Part shown: piece by piece, positions 22,274 through 31,577 of the stretch
How the letters are laid out: the number at the start of each line of letters is the position of its first letter
Numbering within the stretch: position 1 is the first letter of the stretch
Origin: Psychrobacter sp. TAE2020
GTDB lineage: Bacteria; Pseudomonadota; Gammaproteobacteria; Pseudomonadales; Moraxellaceae
Direction: 5' to 3'
Assembly (NCBI RefSeq): GCF_018919485.1
Contig: NZ_JAHLMU010000001.1
Coordinates: 534,655-598,654, forward strand
Length of the DNA: 64,000 bases
Program-made: the position numbers and the translations under genes
The notes under the pieces: model-generated
Told to the model about the DNA's origin: nothing
What the model saw: the letters and a program-made list of their open reading frames with translations, nothing else
The model's database searches: none

Positions 22274-22676
22274 AAAAATTCAATAACTATAATTTGAGTG
22301 AAAGATTTTACGTGAAAGAGATGATGAACTATCTTTGTATTTTATAAGAGTCAGCGGTGTATACATACGACTGTAGTTTAGAATAATTTATTAATCTTTT
22401 AATAATAATAGCTGCTATTTCTGTAGGCACAGCCGTAATGCACTTAACTTAAGTCATATTATGACCGTATTTTTTATAAATGCAAATGATAATTATTATT
22501 ATTTATATATTGATAATAGTTATCATTTGCATTATTATATTGCTGATTGTTACTCACTATATCCAGTTCTGTAACCTATTTCTTCTGCATCGTTTTTTAT
22601 ATAAGACTGATGAGTCAAAGCTAATATTTAATAAATATCCTTCCCTAACTTTCACCTATTACTTGGTTTTTTATTC
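22274..22676. other. Divergent control region of the heme locus
   Basis: 403 bases between hmuS and the receptor gene, strongly AT-rich. It contains the 14-bp inverted repeat and Fur-like sites and must hold promoters for both directions. The short reading frame through it is low-complexity and is not a gene. Confidence 0.7.
22479..22533. promoter_or_regulatory. Fur-like operator pair inside a perfect inverted repeat
   Basis: AATGCAAATGATAA at 22479-22492 is repeated as its exact reverse complement at 22520-22533. Within it, 22485-22500 (AATGATAATTATTATT) closely follows the Fur consensus AATGATAATCATTATC. 22512-22524 (GATAATAGTTATC) is a perfect palindrome of Fur half-sites. Placement between hmuS and the receptor fits iron-dependent repression of both units. 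Fur binding is inferred from consensus. Confidence 0.8.
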
Positions 22677-24914
22677 ATGCTGACTCTCCTATTAAAGCTC
22701 CCCAAAAGCCCCGCTAGTACGGCAGAATCTATCCTATACCCCCCATTATATCGGCATCCATTAGCGCTCGGGATTGCCTTAGCATTTACTACGCTGGTGC
22801 CATTATCAGCGAATGCGGCCCCCTTAGTATCTGGTAGCCCTGCAATGAATAGCCCTATACCAGCAATTTTGGGCAATGTGACCCCTACGCAGGTGAATCT
22901 CGACCTAGACATACCAAAGGTAGAATTGGAAACTATTGTTGTTACTGCTACCCGTTCAAAGCGAGCATTAAGCGATGCTCCCGTTACCGTACAAGTGCTC
23001 AGTCGACAAAAACTAGATGACAATCAGGCGCATAGTCTAAAAGATGCTCTGGCCTTATTACCCAACGTCTACCTACGTGAAGTGCATGGTAAGACCGGTT
23101 ATGAGGTGAGTATGCAAGGCTTCAGCGGGGATCAAGTATTAGTACTGATTGATGGCTTGCCTATCACCGCCAGTACGGGCTCGACAGTCAATCTAAATCA
23201 GTATATGACTATGGATATCGAGCAGATCGAAATCGTCCAAGGTGCAGCCTCCGCACAGTTTGGTAGCTCTGCGATGGGTGGCGTTATTAATATCATCACC
23301 AAACCCATTAGTACTACTAGAGCACACTTCACTACGGAGGTGGCGACTAACGGTAAGCAGAATCCATCTGGTAATAGTATTGCTGCCAATAAGCGTTATG
23401 TAGAAGCCAGTATTGAAGGCGCATTGGATAAAGGTAATCGTATACACGCCAGATTGTCCGGCTCCTATTTAGATAATGCGGGCCTGAGTGTAGACAATGA
23501 GGGCTGGCCACGGCTAAAAGACGCCAGCGAGCAGTCACAAGTTAGTGCCCGTTTAACTTATAGCCCTGATGGAGCTAATAATAGTGGGGCAGGAGCTGAG
23601 GCAAAAGATAAGCAGCTTTTTAGTCATTCAGAGTATTGGTTAGAGGCCAGTCATTATAAAGAAGATGACGTTAGCCGTTTTAATTACTATGTCGCCCCAC
23701 GCAATTTAGCCCAGCAAAGGAATGAAGACATCACTAAGCAGCGCTTTAGTATCGGGGCGCGTACAGATATAAGTCCAACGGACCCTGATGGCGTACGTAG
23801 CAAAACTTATAAACTGTCCGCGCAGGCGCTGTATGAAGACTATCAAAGCCTCTCTAATACCAAAACTCAGCAAACTCTTACTAGTACCCGCGATGCTGAC
23901 ATCAGTACTGCCCTCGCTCAGGCTCAGCTTGACTTCCCAGCATGGGCGATATCCGATGACAATATCCATTTGCTACAAGTGGGTGGACAAGTGCAGCAAG
24001 ATAAACTCAGTCAAACTAACAATAAAATTAATGAGCTGACGCAAGATCAGGTCAGCCGTGATGTAGGCGAGATTTATCTACAAGATGACTGGTTAGTTGG
24101 TAATAACTGGGAAATACTTAGCGGCATTCGCTATCAAAACGATGAGGACTTCGGCGATCATCTCGCACCAAAAGTGGCGCTTAAGTACAACCATTTAGAC
24201 AGTCATGGTCGTGACCACATCTTGCGCGCCAGTATCGGTGGCGGTTATCGCGTGCCCAATCTAAAAGAGCGCTACTACGTATTTGACCATAGTAATTTAG
24301 GCTATAAAGTCATGGGCAACCCTGAGCTACAACCTGAGACCTCAACCAGCTATCAAGTCGGCTACCAAGGTCAACTTAGCCCTACCCTCAATCTGAGTAT
24401 CAATGGCTTTTATAATGATATAGAGGACTTGATCCAAACCGATAAAGATAACGCAAGCTTTGAAGATAACATTGCTATTTATAAATTTAAGAATGTCAAT
24501 AGTGCTAAGACTTATGGCGGTGATATCGGTGTTGACTGGCAACTAGATAAGCGTACCAAACTAAACGCCAGCTACGCCTATATCAGTACTAATAATAAGC
24601 TCACAGATACTGAGCTGACTTATAAGCCTAACCACAAGGCCATGCTAGCACTCGATTACCGTATCAATAACAAATTACAGCTGATACCTCGTCTCAGTTA
24701 TGAATCTAAGCAGCTGATCAGCACTAGCGATCAGAGTTATTCACCGTCGTGGTGGACGCTGGATACTAAGCTCAACTATGACGCCAATGCCCACTTAAGC
24801 TTGTATGGCGCTATTAATAATATCTTCGATGTCCAACGTGATATCCGTGACCCTTCTGACTATCGTCCACTCGATAACCGCGAGTGGTTACTGGGCGCCA
24901 GCTATCATTGGTAG
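22677..24914 (+). CDS. TonB-dependent heme/hemoprotein receptor
   Basis: A 745-aa outer-membrane receptor that takes up heme with energy from TonB. Residues 1-47 include a signal peptide (HPLALGIALAFTTLVPLSANA) with a long n-region. A TonB box-like LETIVVTATR is near residue 84. The plug domain follows (SLKDALALLPNVYLREVHG, VLVLIDGLPI, ASAQFGSSAMGGVINIITK). The 22-strand barrel ends in an aromatic residue (GASYHW), as expected. Divergent from hmuSTUV and followed by an overlapping HmuY-like gene, it is most likely the heme receptor; siderophore import cannot be excluded. Confidence 0.9.
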   Translation: MLTLLLKLPKSPASTAESILYPPLYRHPLALGIALAFTTLVPLSANAAPLVSGSPAMNSPIPAILGNVTPTQVNLDLDIPKVELETIVVTATRSKRALSDAPVTVQVLSRQKLDDNQAHSLKDALALLPNVYLREVHGKTGYEVSMQGFSGDQVLVLIDGLPITASTGSTVNLNQYMTMDIEQIEIVQGAASAQFGSSAMGGVINIITKPISTTRAHFTTEVATNGKQNPSGNSIAANKRYVEASIEGALDKGNRIHARLSGSYLDNAGLSVDNEGWPRLKDASEQSQVSARLTYSPDGANNSGAGAEAKDKQLFSHSEYWLEASHYKEDDVSRFNYYVAPRNLAQQRNEDITKQRFSIGARTDISPTDPDGVRSKTYKLSAQALYEDYQSLSNTKTQQTLTSTRDADISTALAQAQLDFPAWAISDDNIHLLQVGGQVQQDKLSQTNNKINELTQDQVSRDVGEIYLQDDWLVGNNWEILSGIRYQNDEDFGDHLAPKVALKYNHLDSHGRDHILRASIGGGYRVPNLKERYYVFDHSNLGYKVMGNPELQPETSTSYQVGYQGQLSPTLNLSINGFYNDIEDLIQTDKDNASFEDNIAIYKFKNVNSAKTYGGDIGVDWQLDKRTKLNASYAYISTNNKLTDTELTYKPNHKAMLALDYRINNKLQLIPRLSYESKQLISTSDQSYSPSWWTLDTKLNYDANAHLSLYGAINNIFDVQRDIRDPSDYRPLDNREWLLGASYHW

Positions 24915-25983
24915 CGCCATCTTATCTCTAAGCTTAATCAGCTGTGGCGACAGTAGCGATGACAGCAGCAGCAATAATAGTGGCAGGGGCAGTAATGGCG
25001 GAGGCGCTATGCCACCTGATAGCAACCCAAGTTTTAGTCAAACGGCAACTTGGACGGTCACAGACTTCTCTGCTGAAGCTATGTCTTGTTATAATTTTGA
25101 CACCCAAGTAGCTAGCGATTGTAGCGATAACAACTGGGATATTAAGCTTGAAAATCAACCTCGTGGTATCAAATTATGGTCGAATAGTGGGGGTTCTGGA
25201 ACAGGTGACGGTGGTGTATTTGGTCCTATGGATTGGTCTGACTTGGTTCGCTATGACAATGGAACGCAAGACTCGGTTAGCGGTCATGATATCACTATGC
25301 ATTATAATGCAGATCATAGTGGTGGTATCTTTGATCAGCAGCCTTGGTATAAATATAACTTAAAGGGTATGCACCAGTTATATCCGAATAATCAGGTTTA
25401 TCTTATTACTAGCGATAGCGGCAGCCCTGCGGTTGAGAGCAGCATTTTACAGCCTATTTATGCTATGCAAATTGTTAACTACTATAATGATAGTGGCGCA
25501 TCAGGATATCCAACTGTGCACTGGATTGATACTGCCTTGTTTAACAAAGTACAGAGCCAAACTATCAATACCTCTAATAAGGATGACTGGCTCTACTTTG
25601 ATCTAGCCACTGAACAGACCACTACTGATAAAAATGGTGCTTGGCAAGTAGGCTTTAAGCGCAGCGATGTTATCTTAAACGGTGGCGACTCAGGTACTAG
25701 AAAGATCGGCGGTTATCTCGCTGCTACCCCTACAGGCTCCTATGATGGCCAAGGCAAACTTATTGCTCATAAACTTAACTTAGACTTTGGTTGGTACACT
25801 TATAGTGGTGTAACGCATCAACTGACTGCAAAAGCTATTAACGATAGTCAAGGCGTATTGCTCAGATCAGCAGCAAGCAACAGTTATGCCCGTGTAAGTC
25901 TGGATAAAATCAACTATCCTAATGTTACAGGAACAACTCCTAGCTCATGGGTATTCAATATTGATATTCAGCCAGCGAAGTAA
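24829..25983 (+). CDS. HmuY-like heme-binding lipoprotein
   Basis: A lipoprotein with HmuY-family beta domains. The lipobox is LISC, with its cysteine codon at 24943-24945, followed by a Ser/Asn/Gly linker. Domain 1 starts CYNFDT...NNWDIKLENQPRGIKLWSNSG and runs to SGYPTVHWID. A second similar start, WLYFDLATE...GAWQVGFKRSDVILNGG, follows about 165 residues later. HmuY binds heme at the cell surface in Bacteroidetes. Only 28 bases separate the receptor stop from the lipobox cysteine, so the signal peptide is read from the receptor's 3' end in another frame. Candidate starts are ATG 24805, ATG 24829, GTG 24838 and GTG 24847; none has a clear ribosome site. A terminator follows. Confidence 0.8.
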   Translation: MSNVISVTLLTIVHSITASGYWAPAIIGSAILSLSLISCGDSSDDSSSNNSGRGSNGGGAMPPDSNPSFSQTATWTVTDFSAEAMSCYNFDTQVASDCSDNNWDIKLENQPRGIKLWSNSGGSGTGDGGVFGPMDWSDLVRYDNGTQDSVSGHDITMHYNADHSGGIFDQQPWYKYNLKGMHQLYPNNQVYLITSDSGSPAVESSILQPIYAMQIVNYYNDSGASGYPTVHWIDTALFNKVQSQTINTSNKDDWLYFDLATEQTTTDKNGAWQVGFKRSDVILNGGDSGTRKIGGYLAATPTGSYDGQGKLIAHKLNLDFGWYTYSGVTHQLTAKAINDSQGVLLRSAASNSYARVSLDKINYPNVTGTTPSSWVFNIDIQPAK

Positions 25984-26050
25984 CCCCCATACAATAGCTT
26001 GAGACTGCCAAACCCTACACTTAAAGCTATAAGATGGGAGCTAAAGCAAA

Positions 26051-26088
26051 AAAAACCAGTATCGTTATTGAGTGCGATACTGGTTTTT
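26051..26088. terminator. Bidirectional terminator after the HmuY-like gene
   Basis: AAAACCAGTATCG / CGATACTGGTTTT with a 10-base loop, A-run on the left and T-run on the right. It serves the heme unit and the converging AEC transporter gene. Confidence 0.9.
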
Positions 26089-26120
26089 ACTGATAGGGGT
26101 CTGTGTTAACTCTATAAGCG

Positions 26121-27080
26121 CTACATTAGGCCAAAGCCGCGCAATATAGCCGCACCAATCGCCATACCAAACATGCCAATTACCGTAGTAAATCCTAAAA
26201 TATTAGCCGCCAAGGTATCGTTACCACCCATCGCTTTGGCCATTACATAGCTGGCGGCGGCAGTGGGTGACGCTACCATCAAAAATAATACCCCCATATG
26301 CACCCCAGATAACCCAAAGCCTAACCCGACTGCGATCGCTAGTAGAGGCGCAACCACAATACGACCCACACTAGCCTGCATGGACAATCCTGAAGGGCTA
26401 AGCATAGCCTTCAAATCAATACTGGCCCCTGCACAAATCAATGCTAAAGGTAACGCTACGGCAGCCAGCAAATCACCAGTGGTATGAATGACGCCCGTTA
26501 TAGGCGGTAACGCTAGTGCTTTATAGGCAAAAGCTGCTAGCAAGGCAATCATTAGCGGATTAGTCGCTAACTTTTTAGCAATCATTAGGCCACGACTGAT
26601 CCAAGTGTCATTAACACTTTTGGACACCCGACTCAAAGTAATGACTGCTAAAATATTAAATAGTATCGTTACAATGCCCATATACACGGCACCGATACTT
26701 AATCCTATTTCGCCATAAGCATTGGCCACAGTAGCTAGACCGATAATGGCCATGTTACTACGGAATATACCTTGAACGAAAACCCCTTGGTCAGCAGGCG
26801 CATTAATGAAGCGCTTGGCATAAGCCTCGGAGCCAAAAAACAGAATAAAAGTAATAATAATACCAGCAATGATCAGAGTCACTTGTTTGGCATAATCAAC
26901 TTCACTGTCAACCACACTAAAGAATAATAAGGCTGGCAGGCAATAGTTAAAGACAAAACCTGATGCTTGGTCAATGAAGGCTTGACTGGCTTGTCCTTTG
27001 CGACGCATAAAAAAACCCAACCCCATTAGAGTAAGGTTGGGCAGTACAATAGTAATCGCAAAAACAATAGCAGCGGTCAT
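26121..27080 (-). CDS. AEC-family membrane transporter
   Basis: A 319-aa inner-membrane protein of the auxin-efflux-carrier family with about 10 hydrophobic segments in two halves. Visible family features are NLTLMGLGFFMRR at the start, a Pro-containing first-half helix (FNYCLPALLFFSVV), and the mirrored second half with SPTAAASYVMAKAMGG. Bacterial members export or import organic acids such as malonate or malate; the substrate here is unknown. Single gene converging with the HmuY-like gene. Confidence 0.87.
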   Translation of the reverse strand: MTAAIVFAITIVLPNLTLMGLGFFMRRKGQASQAFIDQASGFVFNYCLPALLFFSVVDSEVDYAKQVTLIIAGIIITFILFFGSEAYAKRFINAPADQGVFVQGIFRSNMAIIGLATVANAYGEIGLSIGAVYMGIVTILFNILAVITLSRVSKSVNDTWISRGLMIAKKLATNPLMIALLAAFAYKALALPPITGVIHTTGDLLAAVALPLALICAGASIDLKAMLSPSGLSMQASVGRIVVAPLLAIAVGLGFGLSGVHMGVLFLMVASPTAAASYVMAKAMGGNDTLAANILGFTTVIGMFGMAIGAAILRGFGLM

Positions 27081-27242
27081 ATATAGGCTCAGATCAATAA
27101 GGTAGCTTACAATATAAAATCATAGTATAAAATAAAAGTATAAAAAAGCCATCGTTACTGATAACTGGACTGAGTACCAAAAAGCTTAGACACTAAATAC
27201 CAGCTTGGCGCAATAGTAACTATAATTGACTCTAATAAATAA

Positions 27243-27270
27243 TGCGCCTTTATCATAACGATAAAGACGC
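27243..27270 (-). terminator. Probable terminator of mnmG
   Basis: On the minus strand GCGTCTTTATCG / ATAAAGGCGC forms a hairpin followed by ATTATTTATT. The T-run is weak, so efficiency is uncertain. Confidence 0.6.
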
Positions 27271-27298
27271 ACTCTATACTACCATTATTAGGCTTTTA

Positions 27299-29194
27299 TT
27301 AAGACCCTAAAGCAGCTTTGGCTTTTTTCTGTTTTTTGACAGTCATCGCCAGCAATTGAATAGCGGCTGGTGTCACGCCACTTACTCGGCTAGCCTGCGC
27401 TAAAGTTGCCGGACGTACTTGGCTTAGCTTTTGTACCACTTCATTGGACAAGCCTGACACTACGCTATAGTCAAAATCTACTGGTAGCGCCGTGTTCTCA
27501 AGCCGTTTCATCTGCTCGATATCTTCTTGTTGACGGTCAATGTAGCCGGCATATTTGACCGATATTTCAATCTGCTCACCGACTTGGGTGGCCACTTGGG
27601 AATCAGTGATAGTCGCGATATCAGCGAAGTGTATTTGGGGGCGCTTGAGCAAATCATAAGCAGTTGATTCTTTCGATAGTACTTCACCAGTCTGCTCAGT
27701 AACTTGCTTGCCTAACGCATTGCTTGGCGTTGCCCACATGTCTTTTAAACGCGCTGTTTCAGTACTGATAGCGTCCATTTTTTCTTCATAAGCTTGCCAG
27801 CGTGTATCATCGACTAAGCCTAATTTTCGACCAATTTCTGTCAAACGCTGATCGGCGTTATCTTCACGTAGCAGTAGACGATATTCAGCTCGGCTAGTAA
27901 ACATCCGATACGGCTCAGTAGTCCCATGAGTGATTAGATCGTCGACTAGCACACCTAAATAAGCTTGATCACGACGCGGGGTCCAAGTATCGAACTCGCT
28001 ATTATTGCTAGTCACTAACGCCGCGTTAGTTCCTGCCAGTAGCCCTTGCACGCCAGCCTCTTCATAGCCAGTAGTGCCGTTGATTTGACCGGCGAAGTAC
28101 AGCCCATCGATAGACTTAGTCTCTAAGGTTGGCTTTAGGTTTTGTGGATCAAAGTAGTCATATTCAATGGCATAGCCCGGACGTGTAATATGGGCATTCT
28201 CTAGGCCTTTCATACTATGAATAAACTCTAGTTGCACATCGAACGGCAAGCTAGTGGAGATACCATTTGGATATAGCTCGTGAGTAGTTAAGCCTTCAGG
28301 CTCGATAAATATCTGATGGCTGTCTTTATCTGCAAAGCGATGTATCTTGTCTTCGATAGACGGGCAGTAGCGTGGTCCTACGCCTTCTATTTTTCCCGAA
28401 AACATCGGCGAGCGATCTAAATTTTCACGAATGATGTCGTGAGTACGCGCGTTAGTATGCGTAATATAACAATTGACTTGTTGTGGGTGCATGGAGACGT
28501 CACCCATATAACTCATCACTGGCAATGGGGTATCACCAGGCTGAACGCTCATCACACTAAAATCAACACTACGCGCATCAATACGTGCTGGCGTGCCGGT
28601 TTTGAGACGGCCTACTGGTAGCTTTAGTTCACGCAAACGATCGGCGAGCTTAATGGAAGGCTGATCCCCTGCTCGTCCGCCTTTTGAGTTCTCTAAACCA
28701 ATATGTATCACCCCGCCTAGAAAAGTTCCTGTAGTCAAAACAACGGTTTCCGTTTTGAAGATAATACCAGTAGAAGTCACTACTGCAGTGGCGCGACCGT
28801 TTTCTACTAAAATATCATCAGCGGCTTGCTGGAATATATCGAGATTGGCTTGATTCTCCAGAGTATGACGGATAGCGGCTTTGAATAGGACGCGATCGGC
28901 CTGCGCACGGGTCGCTCGTACCGCAGCACCTTTACGACTGTTCAATACTCGAAACTGAATACCAGACTTGTCAGTAGCTAGTGCCATAGCGCCACCAAGC
29001 GCATCGATTTCACGCACTAGATGCGATTTTCCGATACCGCCAATAGCTGGATTACAGCTCATCTGCCCAAGCGTCTCAATATTATGAGTCAATAGCAAAG
29101 TCTGCGCCCCCATACGTGCAGCCGCTAATGCCGCTTCTGTTCCGGCATGACCACCACCGATCACTACCACATCGTAAATTTTTGGGTATTGCAT
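27299..29194 (-). CDS. mnmG: tRNA uridine-34 carboxymethylaminomethyl modification enzyme MnmG
   Basis: An FAD enzyme that, with MnmE, installs the (carboxymethyl)aminomethyl group at C5 of wobble U34 in several tRNAs. 631 aa, normal length. The FAD dinucleotide fold is [20 protein letters not shown] at residues 10-29. GidA signatures are [22 protein letters not shown] near 47-68 and [11 protein letters not shown]-type residues near 270. The C-terminal helical domain binds MnmE. A GCGAGG ribosome site precedes the ATG. mnmA, acting on the same U34, lies 2.4 kb away on the other strand. Confidence 0.97.
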   Translation of the reverse strand: MQYPKIYDVVVIGGGHAGTEAALAAARMGAQTLLLTHNIETLGQMSCNPAIGGIGKSHLVREIDALGGAMALATDKSGIQFRVLNSRKGAAVRATRAQADRVLFKAAIRHTLENQANLDIFQQAADDILVENGRATAVVTSTGIIFKTETVVLTTGTFLGGVIHIGLENSKGGRAGDQPSIKLADRLRELKLPVGRLKTGTPARIDARSVDFSVMSVQPGDTPLPVMSYMGDVSMHPQQVNCYITHTNARTHDIIRENLDRSPMFSGKIEGVGPRYCPSIEDKIHRFADKDSHQIFIEPEGLTTHELYPNGISTSLPFDVQLEFIHSMKGLENAHITRPGYAIEYDYFDPQNLKPTLETKSIDGLYFAGQINGTTGYEEAGVQGLLAGTNAALVTSNNSEFDTWTPRRDQAYLGVLVDDLITHGTTEPYRMFTSRAEYRLLLREDNADQRLTEIGRKLGLVDDTRWQAYEEKMDAISTETARLKDMWATPSNALGKQVTEQTGEVLSKESTAYDLLKRPQIHFADIATITDSQVATQVGEQIEISVKYAGYIDRQQEDIEQMKRLENTALPVDFDYSVVSGLSNEVVQKLSQVRPATLAQASRVSGVTPAAIQLLAMTVKKQKKAKAALGS

Positions 29195-29537
29195 GTTTGC
29201 CTCGCTTGATTGGCTATACGGTACTACTATAAATTCCAGCCATTATTTAGCTGATACCTTATTGAGTATTAGATAAGCGTCAATCGTATGTAAAAAATAG
29301 ATAACCATTAATTATAGCAATTTTTGTCACTATACTGGTAATAACTATAAGACTGATTATAAAAACTATCTTTATAGCAAACCGTATGTAATAGACAGCA
29401 TGATTATGAGCAGTAGCAGAATGAACCTTCGTAGCAAAAATCTCAGCGCTATAACTGATATTGCCCTAAACTATAGCGCTATGAACTATAACTTCTTAAA
29501 TCATAGCAGTGTAAACAATACCCTTATAATTTAGCCA
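29195..29537. other. Intergenic region upstream of mnmG
   Basis: 343 AT-rich bases between mnmG and the unknown gene upstream. The part at about 29400-29520 has loosely repeated words (ATAGCGCTAT, AACTATA, TAGCAG). No gene or terminator was recognised. Confidence 0.5.
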
Positions 29538-30125
29538 TCAAAAATCATTGCTGTTATCAGTATCATCAAAGCCATTACTCATACCAGTGCCCATAGAAGC
29601 CACGCTATCCGGTTGACTGGCCACCATATGCTGGCTGCCATAACCTTCAGGATTAATTTGTAAATAAGCGTTCATCTCACCTATAGCATCACCATCATCA
29701 CTTAGCAAAATTTGTGCTTTAATGATATCAACTGGCGGAAAAGGTAAATTTTTCAACAGAGCTAAGCGTTGCTGATTATCACCCTTATCAACGACCATCT
29801 CGATTAACTGACGCACATCAATAGGCAAATCTGGTGTACTCTGAGCTAGCAAAGCCAAATGATAAGCGCCCGCTGCATCTTGATCGGCAACCACCCGACG
29901 TTCAATCGCTAAATAAGTGGCTTCAGTTGCACCCCCTGCTACACTGAGCTGATGAATACATTTCAGTGCTGAATTCGCTTCATTATCAGCAATATCAATG
30001 ATACGTGTTGAATCCAGTTTTAGCCGTTCACGTCGAATCTCTATAGCTTGTTGTGCGCTATCGTCTTGAGTATTAGCTTGGTGCTCACTAGCTTGGCTAG
30101 TCATATCAGTAGTTTGGTTAGTCAT
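29538..30125 (-). CDS. Uncharacterised cytoplasmic protein
   Basis: A 195-aa acidic protein that I do not recognise. The first 25 residues are Gln/Thr/Ser-rich and look disordered. The core (about 28-160) is helical with repeated Leu/Ala patterns (LKCIHQLSV, YHLALLAQSTPDLPIDVRQLIEMVV, QRLALLKNLPFPPVDIIKAQILLSD), suggesting an alpha-solenoid or helical bundle. The tail is Asp/Asn/Ser-rich. There is no signal peptide or membrane segment. AAGAGG precedes the ATG. It lies between mnmG and grxD on the same strand with sizeable gaps. Coding is supported by codon pattern and ribosome site. Confidence 0.65.
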   Translation of the reverse strand: MTNQTTDMTSQASEHQANTQDDSAQQAIEIRRERLKLDSTRIIDIADNEANSALKCIHQLSVAGGATEATYLAIERRVVADQDAAGAYHLALLAQSTPDLPIDVRQLIEMVVDKGDNQQRLALLKNLPFPPVDIIKAQILLSDDGDAIGEMNAYLQINPEGYGSQHMVASQPDSVASMGTGMSNGFDDTDNSNDF

Positions 30126-30234
30126 TGATGCCTCTTATTATTTATTCTGTGTTAATGCACTAATTATCTTATGCCCTATATGGGGTTATAAGCCATAAAA
30201 ACAATAAACCCCGCCAGCTTGGTACTCATAGCAA

Positions 30235-30270
30235 AAAGCCCAAGCAATCATTAGCAGATCACTTGGGCTT
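30235..30270 (-). terminator. Terminator downstream of grxD
   Basis: On the minus strand AAGCCCAAG / CTTGGGCTT flanks a 17-base loop and is followed by TTT. Confidence 0.7.
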
Positions 30271-30382
30271 ACTACAGATTACTTAGGCTTAATACTTAGG
30301 TCTGTCACTTGTGCTTAGCTTTATTAACCCTTAAAAAACAGCTATTCAAGTACTATAAAACGCACAAACAATCTTACTCAAA

Positions 30383-30733
30383 TTAAGCAGCTGGGCTATT
30401 AGCTTCAACTAAAGGCTTAAGCTCACCTGATTGATACATTTGCAAGATAATATCAGAACCACCCATCAATTCACCACCAATCCACAATTGTGGAAAAGTT
30501 GGCCAGTTAGCTACTTTAGGTAAAGTTGCACGAATTTCTGGGTTTTCTAAAATGTTTACAAAGGCAAATGGACGACCGATCTGAGTCAACACTTCGATAG
30601 AACGCGCTGAAAAGCCACATTGCGGAAATTGTGGCGTGCCTTTCATGTACAAGATAACTTTATTGTCTTTAATTTGATCACGGATCAATTGTTCGACATC
30701 ATTTGCAGCAGTATTTGGGGTCTGTTCGCTCAT
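30383..30733 (-). CDS. grxD: Monothiol glutaredoxin (Grx4/GrxD)
   Basis: A 116-aa CGFS-type monothiol glutaredoxin, which binds a [2Fe-2S] cluster with glutathione and takes part in iron-sulfur cluster transfer. The active motif is QCGFSARS near residue 39. The glutathione-binding WPTFPQLWIGGELMGGSDI near 78-96 is fully conserved. AGGAG precedes the ATG. Single gene with its own terminator. Confidence 0.95.
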   Translation of the reverse strand: MSEQTPNTAANDVEQLIRDQIKDNKVILYMKGTPQFPQCGFSARSIEVLTQIGRPFAFVNILENPEIRATLPKVANWPTFPQLWIGGELMGGSDIILQMYQSGELKPLVEANSPAA

Positions 30734-30936
30734 AAAAGCTCCTATCGGTTAGACGGTTTGTTAAAAGTAATAGTATTTAAAAAATGTTAAAGTTGAAAAT
30801 TTGGAAAACAGGTTTAAACGCCGTGTTTAAAGTCTAATTGAGCTATTGCTGATAGATGAGGCAGTCATTACCCTATTACAAGCACTAGGCCATTGATTTG
30901 TCTGTATCAAGCAAACCACAGCTCATTTTTATTTGG

Positions 30937-31431
30937 CTATTGATCATTTTTTATCAATAGTACCACGGCATTAGCCATTATGCCCTCTTGGCGACCAGTA
31001 AAGCCTAACTTTTCGCTGGTAGTCGCCTTAACGCTAATACAGGAGATATCTGTCTGTAAGTCGCTGGCGATGTTAGTGCGCATAGCTTGGTTGTGAGGAG
31101 CAATTTTTGGCCGCTCACAGATAATAGTAATATCAGCGTTACCTAAACGATACCCTGCCGCCGCTATTTTGCCATGGACATAACGCAGTAATATCCGCGA
31201 ATCCAAACCAGCATGCGCCATATCAGTATCAGGAAAATGTTGACCGATATCGCCTAGCGCCAAAGCACCAAGCAAAGCATCAGCTAGTGCATGTAGTACC
31301 ACATCGCCATCAGAGTGTGCCAACAAGCTGTGGCTGTGTTCAATCGCCACCCCTGCCAGCATCACCTGCTGCTGCTGCTCACCATTATTATAAAAAGCGT
31401 GAACATCGATACCTTGACCGATTTTTATCAT
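30937..31431 (-). CDS. ispF: 2-C-methyl-D-erythritol 2,4-cyclodiphosphate synthase
   Basis: Fifth step of the MEP isoprenoid pathway: converts CDP-methylerythritol phosphate to the cyclic diphosphate. With the ATG at 31431 the product is 164 aa, close to the family norm. Zinc ligands lie in [10 protein letters not shown] (Asp, His) and near [21 protein letters not shown]. The C-terminal [15 protein letters not shown] segment is conserved. The frame is open to a TTG at 31464, but GGAG at 31437-31440 is 5 bases before ATG 31431 and fixes the start. Confidence 0.96.
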   Translation of the reverse strand: MIKIGQGIDVHAFYNNGEQQQQVMLAGVAIEHSHSLLAHSDGDVVLHALADALLGALALGDIGQHFPDTDMAHAGLDSRILLRYVHGKIAAAGYRLGNADITIICERPKIAPHNQAMRTNIASDLQTDISCISVKATTSEKLGFTGRQEGIMANAVVLLIKNDQ

Positions 31432-31457
31432 GATAACTCCAAAGTTTAGCAAAACTA

Positions 31458-31497
31458 TTAGCAAATTTCTAAAGCCGTTAGCAAATTTCTAAAACGG
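31458..31497. repeat. Two tandem 20-bp copies upstream of ispF
   Basis: TTAGCAAATTTCTAAAGCCG at 31458-31477 is followed directly by a copy with two changes at 31478-31497. It lies in the short ispF-mnmA divergent region, just upstream of the ispF ribosome site. Confidence 0.9.
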
Positions 31498-31532
31498 TTA
31501 CACGGCTCAGCTCGTCAGTTGTTTTAATTAAC

Positions 31533-31541
31533 TGCTATAAT
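31533..31541 (+). promoter_or_regulatory. Extended -10 promoter of mnmA
   Basis: TGCTATAAT is a perfect extended -10 element (TGnTATAAT). It abuts an in-frame ATG at 31542, which would lie at or before the transcription start, so translation must start further down, at ATG 31578. Confidence 0.7.
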
Positions 31542-31577
31542 ATGACGCTTATTTTATCATACGTTGTTGAGTGCACT

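Noticed and set aside
22480-22683. 67-aa open frame in the heme control region
   Set aside because: Made almost only of Ile/Leu/Tyr codons from AT-rich operator DNA; no ribosome site; overlaps the Fur-like sites.
31432-31464. N-terminal extension of IspF
   Set aside because: It starts at TTG, while a GGAG ribosome site stands 5 bases before ATG 31431.
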